Assembly (NCBI GenBank): GCA_023512015.1 | Contig: JAIMAI010000025.1 | Span: forward strand, 1-35,186 | Direction of reading: 5' to 3' | DNA: 35,186 nt | From: Acidothermus sp. | GTDB lineage: Bacteria; Actinomycetota; Actinomycetes; Acidothermales; Acidothermaceae | Shown here: piece by piece, positions 24,680 to 32,637 of the stretch | Position numbering within the stretch: the stretch's first letter is position 1 | Layout: every line of letters begins with the position of its first letter | Translations under genes and position numbers: made by a program | Notes under the pieces: generated by a model | Seen by the model: the letters and a program-made list of their open reading frames with translations, nothing else | Database searches by the model: none | Told to the model about the DNA's origin: nothing

Positions 24680-26236
24680 ATGGTCAGCACGCGGCGGACA
24701 CGCCGATCGCGTCAGGCCGGCGCAGCGGCCGGATTCGCGACCGCCCTTGCCCTGATGGCCGCCTGCACCGGGGGCCACTCCCCGACGACGCCGACCGCGG
24801 GGAGTTCGTCGGCGGCTGCTTCCCCCGCCGCTACGGGCGGCGCATCCGTCGGCAGCCCCTCAGCGACCGGGACGGCGGGAGGGTCGCCGTCCGTCTCCCT
24901 CGGCGGGTCGCCGTCCCGTACGGCGGGCACCCCCGGGGCGCCGTCCGCGACGACTTCCCCTACGCGACCCGCCCATCCCACCCCGATCTGGCCGACGTAC
25001 CACCACGATGCGGCCCGCAGCGGAGCCCTCCCGGGCGGGCCGGCCGCCACCGGGTTGCGGGTCGTCGCCCGGGCACGATTGGACGGTGCGATCTACGCGA
25101 GCCCGATCGTCGTCCGCGACGCCGGGGGAAATCTCGCCATCGTCGCCACCGAGAACAACACCCTGTACGGGATTCGTGACGACGGCCGCGTCGCCTGGGC
25201 GCGTCACGTCGGCCCGCCGGTCGACGGCTCGACCCTGCCGTGCGGGAACATCGACCCCAGCGGGATCACCGGTACCCCGGTGTACGACCCGGCGACCGGG
25301 CTGGTTTTCGCGGTGGCGTTCCTCTCAGGCCACCACCACGTACTCGTCGCGGTGGACGCCGAAACCGGCCGGCTCGTCTGGACCCGACCCGCCGACCCTG
25401 CCGGATCGCACCCCGAGGTCGAGCAAGAGCGTGGGGCTTTGACCCTGGCCGCCGGTCGGGTCTGGGTCCCCTACGGAGGTTTGTACGGCGACTGCGGCCC
25501 GTACCACGGATATCTCGTCGGCTTTCCGATTTCCGGAAGCGGCAACCCGATCGTCTACCAGGTGCCGAGCGCCCGCGAAGCCGGAATTTGGGCGCCTCCG
25601 GGCGCGGCGTACGACGGGGCGGGGCATCTTTTCGTCGCGGTCGGCAATGGCGCGCAGACCGACCCGGGCGGCCCCTACGACATGAGCGATTCAGTGATCG
25701 AGCTGGATACCGGCGGCCACGTCGTCTCGTATTACGCACCGGCGGATTGGGCGGCGGAGAACGCCGCCGACCTCGACCTCGGAACCACGGGTCCGCTGCT
25801 CCTCCCCGGCGGCCGGGTCTTCGTCGCCGGAAAGGACGGCAAAGCGTACCTACTGCGGGCCGGGGCGCTCGGTGGGGTGGGCGGTTCGGTGCCGACCCTT
25901 TCGCTCTGCACGGCGTTCGGCGGGGCGGCGACCGACGGCACCACCGTCTACGTGCCGTGTACGAGCGGCCTGCACGCCGTCCGGGTGGTCGGATCGTCTT
26001 TGCAGGCCGCGTGGCGGGCGGCACCCCCAGGGTCCCCCGTCTTGGGGGGCGGGGTGGTTTTCTCCGCCGACCGCTCGGGCACCCTTTATGCCCTCGACCC
26101 GTCGAATGGGGCGGTGCGGTGGCGGGTGGGGGTTGGGGATTCGCTCACCCGATTCGCGACGCCGGCGCTCTCCTCCGACGGCCACCTGTACCTGGGCACC
26201 GAACACGGCCAGCTCGTCATCGTCGCGACGGCTTGA
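24680..26236 (+). CDS. Secreted lipoprotein with PQQ-type beta-propeller repeats
   Basis: This 518-residue protein has a lipoprotein signal: a basic N terminus (STRRTRRSRQ), hydrophobic core and lipobox LMAAC with Cys29 as the lipidated residue. A low-complexity Gly/Ser/Pro/Thr linker (about 30-100) follows. From WPTYHHDAARSG onward come repeats of the PQQ/YWTD-like propeller type: NTLYGIRDDGRVAWARH, VLVAVDAETGRLVWTR, VIELDTGGHVVSYY, GKAYLLRAG, TLYALDPSNGAVRWRVG and HLYLGTEHGQLVIV, perhaps six to eight blades. Cysteine pairs (LPCGNID, YGDCGPYHG, LSLCTAFG, VPCTSG) may form disulfides. It probably sits on the outer face of the membrane as a binding or scaffold protein; enzymatic use of PQQ is not shown. 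The start is ATG 24680 with GAAG just upstream. Confidence 0.8.
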   Translation: MVSTRRTRRSRQAGAAAGFATALALMAACTGGHSPTTPTAGSSSAAASPAATGGASVGSPSATGTAGGSPSVSLGGSPSRTAGTPGAPSATTSPTRPAHPTPIWPTYHHDAARSGALPGGPAATGLRVVARARLDGAIYASPIVVRDAGGNLAIVATENNTLYGIRDDGRVAWARHVGPPVDGSTLPCGNIDPSGITGTPVYDPATGLVFAVAFLSGHHHVLVAVDAETGRLVWTRPADPAGSHPEVEQERGALTLAAGRVWVPYGGLYGDCGPYHGYLVGFPISGSGNPIVYQVPSAREAGIWAPPGAAYDGAGHLFVAVGNGAQTDPGGPYDMSDSVIELDTGGHVVSYYAPADWAAENAADLDLGTTGPLLLPGGRVFVAGKDGKAYLLRAGALGGVGGSVPTLSLCTAFGGAATDGTTVYVPCTSGLHAVRVVGSSLQAAWRAAPPGSPVLGGGVVFSADRSGTLYALDPSNGAVRWRVGVGDSLTRFATPALSSDGHLYLGTEHGQLVIVATA

Positions 26237-26296
26237 GCCTCACCGGGCGACTCGCACGCAATGACCGACCCTGCGGAACGGTCGACCTGGCGGAAT

Positions 26297-26315
26297 GGGC
26301 CTGCGGAATAGGCCC
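26297..26315. terminator. Hairpin between converging genes
   Basis: GGGCCT (26297-26302) and AGGCCC (26310-26315) form a perfect six-base-pair stem with a seven-base loop, in the 83-base gap between the lipoprotein stop and the end of the HMG-CoA lyase gene. There is no T-run. Its location suits a two-way terminator. Confidence 0.4.
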
Positions 26316-26319
26316 GCGG

Positions 26320-27246
26320 TCAAGGGGCCGGAACGCGGCGGGTCCGTGGGCCGATCCGCAGCAACCGCGACGGAAGCCGGTGGCCCACGAGTTCTTCGGC
26401 CAGGGTGGCGGCGCGCAACAACGCGTCGAGATCGACGCCGGTCGCCACTCCCATGTCGTCGAGCATCGCGACCAATTCCTCGGTGGCAATGTTTCCGGCG
26501 GCACCCGGCGCGTATGGGCACCCTCCCAATCCCCCGACGCTGGCGTCGAAATCGGTGACCCCGATTTGCAGTGCCGCGAGCACGTTGGCCAGTCCGGTGC
26601 CCCGGGTGTCGTGGAAATGCACGTTGATGGAGATATCACCGACCTGCTCCCGCAGGGTCCTCACCAGGGACCAAACCCGGGTGGGAGTAGCCATACCGGT
26701 GGTGTCGCCGAGGCTCACCCCGTCCGCGCCGTCCGCGATGACCCGGCGGGCGATGTCGACGACCCGGGACTCCGGCACTTCCCCCTCGTAGGGGCAGCCC
26801 CACGCGGTGGAAATCGTCACCCGGCACCGCCCGCGGGCTTCGTGAACCCGCTCGATGATTTCCGCGATGTCGTCGAGTGATTCGGCGACGGTGCGCCGCA
26901 CGTTCGCTTTGTTGTGGGTCTCGGACGCCGACACCACCACGTTCACCTCGGTGATCCCGACGTCGAGGGCCCGCTGTGCGCCCCGGGTGTTCGGCACCAG
27001 CGCCGAATAGCGCACCTGCGGATTGCGTGCGATACCCGCCCACACGGCTTCCGCGTCGGCCATCGCCGGGACCGCTTTCGGGTGGACGAAACTCGCGACT
27101 TCGATCCGCGAAATCCCGGTGGCGGAAAGCGCGTCGACGAGCGCGATTTTCCCCTCCGTCGGCACCGGCGCCTCGTCTTGCAGGCCGTCGCGCGGCCCGA
27201 CTTCGCAGATACTGACCGCACGCGGCAAGGACGACGGCGGGCTCAC
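26320..27246 (-). CDS. Hydroxymethylglutaryl-CoA lyase
   Basis: This protein of about 308 residues cleaves HMG-CoA to acetyl-CoA and acetoacetate, the last step of leucine breakdown. It has the DRE-TIM metallolyase signatures: ICEVGPRDGLQDE (metal-binding Asp and catalytic Arg), IEVASFVHPKAVPAMAD, TISTAWGCPYEGEV, VSLGDTTGMATP, the metal-binding INVHFHDTRGTGLANVLAAL, and the lyase active-site loop SVGGLGGCPYAPGAAGNIATE with its catalytic Cys. GTG 27246 overlaps the enoyl-CoA hydratase stop (GTGA), the coupling pattern seen across this operon; ATG 27258, four codons upstream, is also possible. It is the last gene of the ppc-birA-PH-hydratase-lyase chain. Confidence 0.93.
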   Translation of the reverse strand: MSPPSSLPRAVSICEVGPRDGLQDEAPVPTEGKIALVDALSATGISRIEVASFVHPKAVPAMADAEAVWAGIARNPQVRYSALVPNTRGAQRALDVGITEVNVVVSASETHNKANVRRTVAESLDDIAEIIERVHEARGRCRVTISTAWGCPYEGEVPESRVVDIARRVIADGADGVSLGDTTGMATPTRVWSLVRTLREQVGDISINVHFHDTRGTGLANVLAALQIGVTDFDASVGGLGGCPYAPGAAGNIATEELVAMLDDMGVATGVDLDALLRAATLAEELVGHRLPSRLLRIGPRTRRVPAP

Positions 27247-28052
27247 GGCAGAGTCCATTTCGGTTTACGTTTCTCGACGAAAGCCGCGATACCCTCGCGG
27301 CGGTCCGCGCTGGTGGCCGCGGTACGCCATGCGGCGTCCTCGATGTCCAGGCCGGTCGGCAATTCCACTCCGAAAGCGGAATGCACCGCCTGTTTGGCCG
27401 CCCGAATGGCGACCGGCGAATTCGCGGCGATCGCCTCAGCGAGGTCGAGGGCGGCGTGTTCCGCCTGCCCCACCGGCACCAGCCGGTCGACCAACCCGAG
27501 CCGAAACGCCTCCGCGGCGTCCACCCGCCGTCCGGTGAAGATGAGGTCGCACGCGCGGCCGAGGCCGATTCTCCGCGGCAGCAGCTGGGTTCCGCCGCCG
27601 CCGGGGACCAATCCGACGCCGACCTCGGGAAGACCGAAAACGGCACTTTCGTCGGCGACGATGATGTCGCACGACAACGCCAGTTCGCATCCCCCACCCA
27701 GCGCATACCCGGCGACCCCGGCGACGGTCGGCATCGGAAGATGCCGCAGGGTGGCGAAGAGTTGCCGGATGACCGGACGTTGTTCGAGGATTTGCGCGTC
27801 GCTGAATTCCGCCCGTTCTTTCAGGTCGGCTCCGGCACAAAACGCCCGCGGTGAGGACGACGTCACGACCACCGCGCGGGTCGCTTCCTCGGAGGCGACC
27901 GCCTCCAGGACGGCGGTCATCTCGACCGCGAGGGCCGTGGACAGCGCGTTGAGCGCTTCCGGCCGGTCCAGGATCACCTGGGCGACGTGGGGCAGCGGAC
28001 GCTCCAGGCGCACTCCCGGATGGGTCGAAGGAGCCGAGGAGCCGTCGCTCAT
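27243..28052 (-). CDS. Enoyl-CoA hydratase (likely methylglutaconyl-CoA hydratase)
   Basis: This 269-residue crotonase adds water across the double bond of an enoyl-CoA. Both catalytic glutamates are present: Glu123 in GGGCELALSCD and Glu143 in GLPEVGVGLVPGGGGTQ, 20 residues apart as in true hydratases. The oxyanion loop FCAGADLKER and the C-terminal FVEKRKPKW segment also fit. Being immediately followed by HMG-CoA lyase, with a four-base overlap, suggests it makes HMG-CoA from 3-methylglutaconyl-CoA; a general enoyl-CoA hydratase is the alternative. Its ATG overlaps the stop of the PH-domain gene (ATGA). Confidence 0.92.
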   Translation of the reverse strand: MSDGSSAPSTHPGVRLERPLPHVAQVILDRPEALNALSTALAVEMTAVLEAVASEEATRAVVVTSSSPRAFCAGADLKERAEFSDAQILEQRPVIRQLFATLRHLPMPTVAGVAGYALGGGCELALSCDIIVADESAVFGLPEVGVGLVPGGGGTQLLPRRIGLGRACDLIFTGRRVDAAEAFRLGLVDRLVPVGQAEHAALDLAEAIAANSPVAIRAAKQAVHSAFGVELPTGLDIEDAAWRTAATSADRREGIAAFVEKRKPKWTLP

Positions 28053-28561
28053 GAGCCGAGCCTATCGGGGCGCTGCTCGGGGCTCTGCCGGGAAACGAGC
28101 CGCAGGGTCAACTGCCGCTGGAACTCTTCGACGTCCGGGAGGTCACGCAGCACGAGCGGTGGCTGCTCGCCACCGGACTCGACGACGAGGACGCCGCTGC
28201 CGAACGCGCGGTCGATCGGGCCTTGCCGAAAGGAGACGTCGGTGACCCGGCTCAGCGGAACATCCCGTCCGCGCCGCACCAACACTCCGTCGCGGACCAC
28301 CAGGCGTCGGGTGGTGAGCGCGTACGTCGTCGTGGACCAGCGCAGGAATGGCAGCAGCGAACCCCAGACCACGCCGAGCCCCGCCACCGCCACGATCGCC
28401 CACCGCAGCTCCGACCGTATCGACCACGCGGGTACCGATCCGGCCGCGAAACCGGCGAGCCCGGATATGAGGATGAGGACGACCGCGGGGGCGATCAGCC
28501 GGCGCCAGTGCGGACGGGTCAGGGAAAGGCATTCCTCGCCGTCCAACAGACGAAGGCTCAC
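28049..28561 (-). CDS. PH-domain (bPH2-type) membrane protein
   Basis: This 170-residue protein has two neighbouring helices (about 22-42 and 52-73) followed by a small bacterial PH domain of the YdbS/YdbT kind (PF03703): TTYALTTRRLVVRDGVLVRRG, then VPLSRVTDVSFRQGPIDRAFGSGVLVVESGG, and a final helix LPDVEEFQRQLTLRLV. The function of these proteins is unsettled; a role at the membrane is all that can be claimed. The GTG start overlaps the birA stop, and its own stop overlaps the hydratase start. The same birA-PH neighbourhood exists in M. tuberculosis (Rv3279c-Rv3278c), so the pairing is conserved. Confidence 0.85.
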   Translation of the reverse strand: MSLRLLDGEECLSLTRPHWRRLIAPAVVLILISGLAGFAAGSVPAWSIRSELRWAIVAVAGLGVVWGSLLPFLRWSTTTYALTTRRLVVRDGVLVRRGRDVPLSRVTDVSFRQGPIDRAFGSGVLVVESGGEQPPLVLRDLPDVEEFQRQLTLRLVSRQSPEQRPDRLGS

Positions 28562-29430
28562 GTTGGCATGGTGTCACCGTTTAGATCGGGTCGGACGGCG
28601 ACCCGACGCACCCGCACGACTTCGGCGGTGTTCAGGGCGACGTCACCGCGGGTCGTCGCCACCAGGAGGGCACCGTTCGACGTCACATCGACGGCTCTGC
28701 CGGCGACGATTTCCCCTCCGGGCAGCTCGACCTCCACCTCCGCGCCGATCGTCGTGCAGAATCGGCGATATTCGGCGAGCACTGCGCCAACTCGTTCCGG
28801 TTCCGCATTTCTCCATGCCCGGTATCGGGTGAGGAATTCTTCGAGAATGCCACGCAGGATCACACCGCGACTCGGGGGTCGCGCCCCCAATGCATTCAAT
28901 GCCGTCGCACCGGGGGGCATGTCGGTCGAAAGGAAGACGTTGAGCCCGGTCCCGACCACGACGGCTGCCCGCGCCGACGCCTCGGTGGGCGGCGCTTCGA
29001 CCAGGATTCCGGCGAGTTTCCGCCCGCCGACGTCGACCACGTCGTTCGGCCACTTGAGCCCGAGCCGCACGCCGCAGGTGGCCGCGAGCCCGCGGACGAC
29101 GCCGACGCCGGCCAGCAGGGGCAGCAGCGGCCAGCGTTCCATCGGGACCTCGGAAGGGCGCAGCAGCAGCGAGAACATCAGCGCCGTGCCGGGTGGGGCC
29201 ACCCACCGCCGTCCGAATCGGCCTCTGCCTGCTCGCTGGAAATCGGCGACCACCACCAAACCCTCCGCTTCGCCGCGCCGAGCGGCGGCGGCAACGTCGG
29301 CGTTGGTGGAATCGGTCTCCGCGACCACCTCGAATCGGCAGAATTCCGCCGCCGGACCGCTCGCGCAGGCGGCGAGAATCTCCGTGCGGTAGGCGTCTGC
29401 CGGATCCTCGTCGGGTGAGGACGCGGCCAT
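28558..29430 (-). CDS. birA: Biotin--[acetyl-CoA carboxylase] ligase
   Basis: This 290-residue enzyme activates biotin with ATP and attaches it to carboxylase carrier domains. Motifs: TDSTNADV, the biotin loop GRGRFGRRW (68-76), LKWPNDV (125-131, catalytic Lys126), GRKLAGILVE (136-145) and GTGLNV. There is no N-terminal helix-turn-helix, so it is a class I ligase without the repressor role of E. coli BirA. The C-terminal SH3-like domain (GRAVDVTSNGALLV) is present. ATG 29430 overlaps the ppc stop by one base (TGATG). It likely serves the carboxylase whose beta subunit lies at 23119, as well as acetyl/propionyl-CoA carboxylases elsewhere. Confidence 0.94.
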   Translation of the reverse strand: MAASSPDEDPADAYRTEILAACASGPAAEFCRFEVVAETDSTNADVAAAARRGEAEGLVVVADFQRAGRGRFGRRWVAPPGTALMFSLLLRPSEVPMERWPLLPLLAGVGVVRGLAATCGVRLGLKWPNDVVDVGGRKLAGILVEAPPTEASARAAVVVGTGLNVFLSTDMPPGATALNALGARPPSRGVILRGILEEFLTRYRAWRNAEPERVGAVLAEYRRFCTTIGAEVEVELPGGEIVAGRAVDVTSNGALLVATTRGDVALNTAEVVRVRRVAVRPDLNGDTMPT

Positions 29431-32075
29431 CAGCCCGTGTTCTGGAGCCCGGCCGCCACCCCGTTGATGGTGAGCAGCAGCAGCCGCAGGGTGCGCTCGT
29501 GTTCGTCGTCTGCGTCGACTCCGCGACGCAGCGCGGCCAAAGCCCGCAATTGCAGGTGAGAAAGCGCGTCGACGTAGGGGTTACGCAATTGGACGGCTTG
29601 GCCCAGCACCCGATGCGACTCCAGCAGACGAGTGTGGCCGAGCACCCGCAACACCCATTCGACGGTGCGGTCGAATTCCGCGAGAATGCGCTCGGCGAGA
29701 TCCGGCCGATTCCCGAGCGCCAGATGTCGGGCGGCGATGTCACGGTCGGCTTTCGCGAGCGACATCTCCACGTTGTCCAGCATTGTCGTGAACAGCGGCC
29801 ATTCGGCGTACGCCGCCCGCAGCACGTCGACGTCGCCGACCGCCGCAAGACCACTGCCCAAGCCGTACCAGCCGGGGAGGTTGACGCGGGTCTGCGCCCA
29901 GGAGAAATTCCACGGAATCGCCCGCAGGCTGGCCAGGTCGGTGCCGGTCGCGCGCCGCACCGGGCGGGAGCCGATCCGCAGCGCCCCGATCTCGGGGAGC
30001 GGGGAAACCGTCATGAAATATTCGGCGAAACCCGGGGTCTGCACCAGGCTTCGATATTCGGCACGCGCCGCATCACTGACGACGTCCAATATCGGCCGGT
30101 ATTTCTCCGCCGCGGCCGCGACCCGCTGTTCGACCGCCGGAGTGGAGGCAAGCAGCACCGCCGCGGTCACCTGGTCCAGATGGCGGTGGGCGATGACCGG
30201 GTTTCCGTAACGGGCGAAAATCACTTCTCCCTGTTCGGTCACCTTGAACCGGCCGTCGACGGATCCCGGTGCCTGCGAGAGGATCGCCCTGTTCGCCGGG
30301 CCGCCGCCGCGGCCGAGGGCACCTCCCCGGCCGTGGAACAAGGTCAATTCGATCCCGTGCCGCCGCGCGAATTCCGCAAGACCCCGCTGCGCGTCGTACA
30401 GCGCAAGGGTCGCCGACACCGGTCCGACGTCCTTCGCCGAATCCGAGTACCCGAGCATCACTTCCAGCCGTCGCCCATTGACGGCGAGCCGGTCGCGCAC
30501 CGCCGGGATTTCCAGCGCCTCCTCCAGCACGGTGACACACCGGCGCAGGTCGTCCTCGGTCTCGAAAAGGGGGACGACGTCCAAGACCGGAGGGTGCCCC
30601 TCGGTCGCCAGCTGCGCCAAGCGATAGACGGCGGCGATATCCGAAGCCGTGCGGGTGAAACTGATGACGTACCGCCGACAAGCGTCGACCCCGTACTCCT
30701 GTTGCAGCCAGCCGATGGCCCGGAACGTTTCCAGAACTTCCTCGGTCATCTCCGACCGCCGACCGCCGGATTCCAGTTCGCGCAGCGCCGCCGCGTGGAT
30801 GTCGCTGTGTTGGCGGACCTCCAGCTCGGCGAGGTGAAAACCGAAGGTCTCCACTTGCCAGATGAGGTGCTGCAATTCCCCAAACGCCAAGCGATTCGCC
30901 CCGCACTCGGCCAGCGAATCCTGCACCGTGCGCAGATCCTCGAGGAATTCACTCACCTGCCGGTAGCCGAGCGGCTCCCTGAGCCGACGGGCCCGCACCC
31001 GTGCGGCGGCGTACAACGTGTACACGCGATGCGGCTCCCCCGGCGCGCGCACCTCGAGATCCTCGACGAGGGACGGCGTCCGGCGTCGCGCGTCGTCCAA
31101 CGCCGCAAGCAATCGCGGACTCGGCGGAGTGGTGTCGGCGGAGGCGGTGAGGGTACGCCCGATGCGGGTGGCCGCGCGCTCCAACGCCAGCAACACGTGT
31201 TCGGACTGGATCGCCATCGCCGCCCGGGTGGTCTGCGCGGTGACCAGCGGATTACCGTCGCGGTCCCCGCCGACCCAGCTCCCCAACCGCAGGTAGGCGG
31301 GGGCCGCCGGACGACGCGCCCCGGATTCCTCCCCGAGCAGTAAATGGTCCAGGCCGCGGTACACCGCGGGAACCACCTGGAAAAGCGTCTCGTCGAAGGC
31401 CGCCATCGCGGTACGGACTTCGTCCAACGGATCCACCGCGGTCGAGCGCAAATGCGCCGTCCGCCACAAGATGTCTATCTCTTCGAGCAATCTGCGCCGC
31501 GCGTCGGCACGTTCGCTCGCGCCGGCCCGCGGATCGTCGAGCCTGTCGAGCTGCTGCCCGGCGCGGGAAATCGCGGAGACGACGGCCCGCCGACGCGCCT
31601 CGGTGGGATGGGCGGTGAGGACCGGGTGCACCCGCAGACCGGCCAACAATTCAGCGAGCCGATCCTCTCCGTGGAGAGTCCGCACTTCCGTAATCGATGC
31701 CGCAAGCGAATCACCGGCGGCGCCGAGGCCGTCGCGTGACCGAAGCACCCGCACCCGATGGTGTTCCTCGGCAAGATTGGCGAGGTGGAAATAGACCGTG
31801 AAGGCTCGGGCCACTTCTTCCGCGCGTTCCAACGGCCAGCCGTTGACCAGCCGTTCGACGTCCTCCACACTGCCGGTGCCGGTGCGCACCGCAATCACCG
31901 CATGACGCAGCGCCTCGACGTCGTCGAGAAGTTGCTGCCCCCCGTACTCGCGCAATACTTGGCCGAGCAGCGCCCCGAGCAGTCGGACGTCGCGGCGCAG
32001 CGGCTCCGGCATTTCCTGACGGGCTTGTTCGCGGGACGATGAAGCGGTCACGGCAGATTGTTCCGAGGGCGGCAC
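29430..32075 (-). CDS. ppc: Phosphoenolpyruvate carboxylase
   Basis: This enzyme (881 residues from this start) makes oxaloacetate from PEP and bicarbonate to refill the TCA cycle. Signatures: catalytic His156 in VLTAHPTEARRR, LGSWVGGDRDGNP, VMLGYSDSAKDVG, the FHGRGGALGRGGGP loop with catalytic arginine, RAIPWNFSWAQTR, and the C-terminal TINGVAAGLQNTG that binds the feedback effectors. Full length with no breaks. The start is uncertain: GTG 32075 has a TACGCT box seven bases upstream and would be leaderless, while GTG 32051 gives VTASSSREQ. The frame is open back to 32183, but that part crosses the divergent small gene and is not PEPC-like. It heads the chain ppc-birA-PH-hydratase-lyase. Confidence 0.95.
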   Translation of the reverse strand: MPPSEQSAVTASSSREQARQEMPEPLRRDVRLLGALLGQVLREYGGQQLLDDVEALRHAVIAVRTGTGSVEDVERLVNGWPLERAEEVARAFTVYFHLANLAEEHHRVRVLRSRDGLGAAGDSLAASITEVRTLHGEDRLAELLAGLRVHPVLTAHPTEARRRAVVSAISRAGQQLDRLDDPRAGASERADARRRLLEEIDILWRTAHLRSTAVDPLDEVRTAMAAFDETLFQVVPAVYRGLDHLLLGEESGARRPAAPAYLRLGSWVGGDRDGNPLVTAQTTRAAMAIQSEHVLLALERAATRIGRTLTASADTTPPSPRLLAALDDARRRTPSLVEDLEVRAPGEPHRVYTLYAAARVRARRLREPLGYRQVSEFLEDLRTVQDSLAECGANRLAFGELQHLIWQVETFGFHLAELEVRQHSDIHAAALRELESGGRRSEMTEEVLETFRAIGWLQQEYGVDACRRYVISFTRTASDIAAVYRLAQLATEGHPPVLDVVPLFETEDDLRRCVTVLEEALEIPAVRDRLAVNGRRLEVMLGYSDSAKDVGPVSATLALYDAQRGLAEFARRHGIELTLFHGRGGALGRGGGPANRAILSQAPGSVDGRFKVTEQGEVIFARYGNPVIAHRHLDQVTAAVLLASTPAVEQRVAAAAEKYRPILDVVSDAARAEYRSLVQTPGFAEYFMTVSPLPEIGALRIGSRPVRRATGTDLASLRAIPWNFSWAQTRVNLPGWYGLGSGLAAVGDVDVLRAAYAEWPLFTTMLDNVEMSLAKADRDIAARHLALGNRPDLAERILAEFDRTVEWVLRVLGHTRLLESHRVLGQAVQLRNPYVDALSHLQLRALAALRRGVDADDEHERTLRLLLLTINGVAAGLQNTG

Positions 32076-32082
32076 GTCGCCC

Positions 32083-32088
32083 AGCGTA
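32083..32088 (-). promoter_or_regulatory. Candidate -10 box upstream of ppc
   Basis: On the minus strand TACGCT fits TANNNT and is seven bases before GTG 32075, a leaderless arrangement. A TTGACG nearby is only seven bases upstream of it, too close to serve as its -35. It would drive the ppc-birA-PH-hydratase-lyase unit. Confidence 0.35.
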
Positions 32089-32137
32089 GCCTCGGCGTCA
32101 AGGCAGGTAACGCGCACCCCGGGGCAATAAGGAATCC

Positions 32138-32485
32138 ATGAGCCGATTACCCGGTGACCCGACGGTCGGGCGCTGGCTGGCATACGCGCTCGGATTTCGC
32201 CTGCCGCCGCGGCACCGCGAGTGGGTGTTTCACGATCTGACGGATGCCGGGTGGCGACTGCGCATGCTCGGTCGGCACCTAGTGCTCCTCCTGCCGATCG
32301 CAGGCGTTTTTTTGGCCCTCCCCGGCTCCTGGGGTCTGCGTTTGACCATCGCCGGCCTCATCGTCGGATGGGGGCTTTTCATCGTGGCCTGCTACGCGGA
32401 GTCGCTGCGGGCGGCCCGCCTTCGCCAACACGGCCTGCCCGTCCCGACGGATCGAGACCTCGGCCGCCCCACCGACCAGAGCTGA
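32138..32485 (+). CDS. Small DUF5313-like membrane protein
   Basis: This 115-residue protein has the actinobacterial DUF5313 pattern: an opening PTVGRWLAYALGFRLPPRHREW, then VFHDLTDAGWRLRMLGRHL, two adjacent helices (about 48-62 and 66-86) and a short charged tail. I recognise it from this W-L-x-Y-x-x-G-x-x-LP-x-x-x-x-EWV-x-HDLT layout; its function is unknown. AAGGAA four bases before ATG 32138 supports the start. It is transcribed away from ppc from a short shared gap and is followed by a 152-base gap before the kinase gene. Confidence 0.75.
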   Translation: MSRLPGDPTVGRWLAYALGFRLPPRHREWVFHDLTDAGWRLRMLGRHLVLLLPIAGVFLALPGSWGLRLTIAGLIVGWGLFIVACYAESLRAARLRQHGLPVPTDRDLGRPTDQS

Positions 32486-32522
32486 TCCGGCGGACGGCGG
32501 CCCACCGACCCGGCCAGCTAAG

Positions 32523-32552
32523 CCCGCCGGTAGCGATCCCGCCGGCAGCGAT
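32523..32552. repeat. Two tandem copies of a 15-base unit
   Basis: The unit CCCGCCGGYAGCGAT occurs twice head to tail (32523-32537 and 32538-32552), differing only at the Y position (T, then C). It lies in the gap between the DUF5313-like gene and the kinase gene, about 85 bases before the kinase start. Two copies are too few to call a repeat array; paired binding sites for a regulator are possible. Confidence 0.4.
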
Positions 32553-32637
32553 CAGGGGCGACCACGCATAGCTGCGGCCTGCGCAGGGAAGGGCGCAGCG
32601 GGAGACGGGAGGTGGACGCGTTCTGATCACGAGTGAT

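Noticed and set aside
25240-26880. A 1.6-kb plus-strand open frame across the lipoprotein end and HMG-CoA lyase
   Set aside because: It is the +1 frame of the lipoprotein gene, then antisense to the lyase; its composition is Arg/Gly/Pro-rich and it has no family features.
29193-31343. A 2.1-kb open frame on the plus strand opposite ppc
   Set aside because: It lies wholly against a clear PEP carboxylase gene with all family motifs. Its translation is Arg/Pro/Gln/Glu-rich without any recognisable domain, as expected for an antisense frame of a high-GC gene.
32095-32100. TTGACG as a -35 element for ppc
   Set aside because: It is only about seven bases from the TACGCT box, and no TANNNT lies 16-18 bases downstream of it in the right direction, so it cannot pair as a normal promoter.
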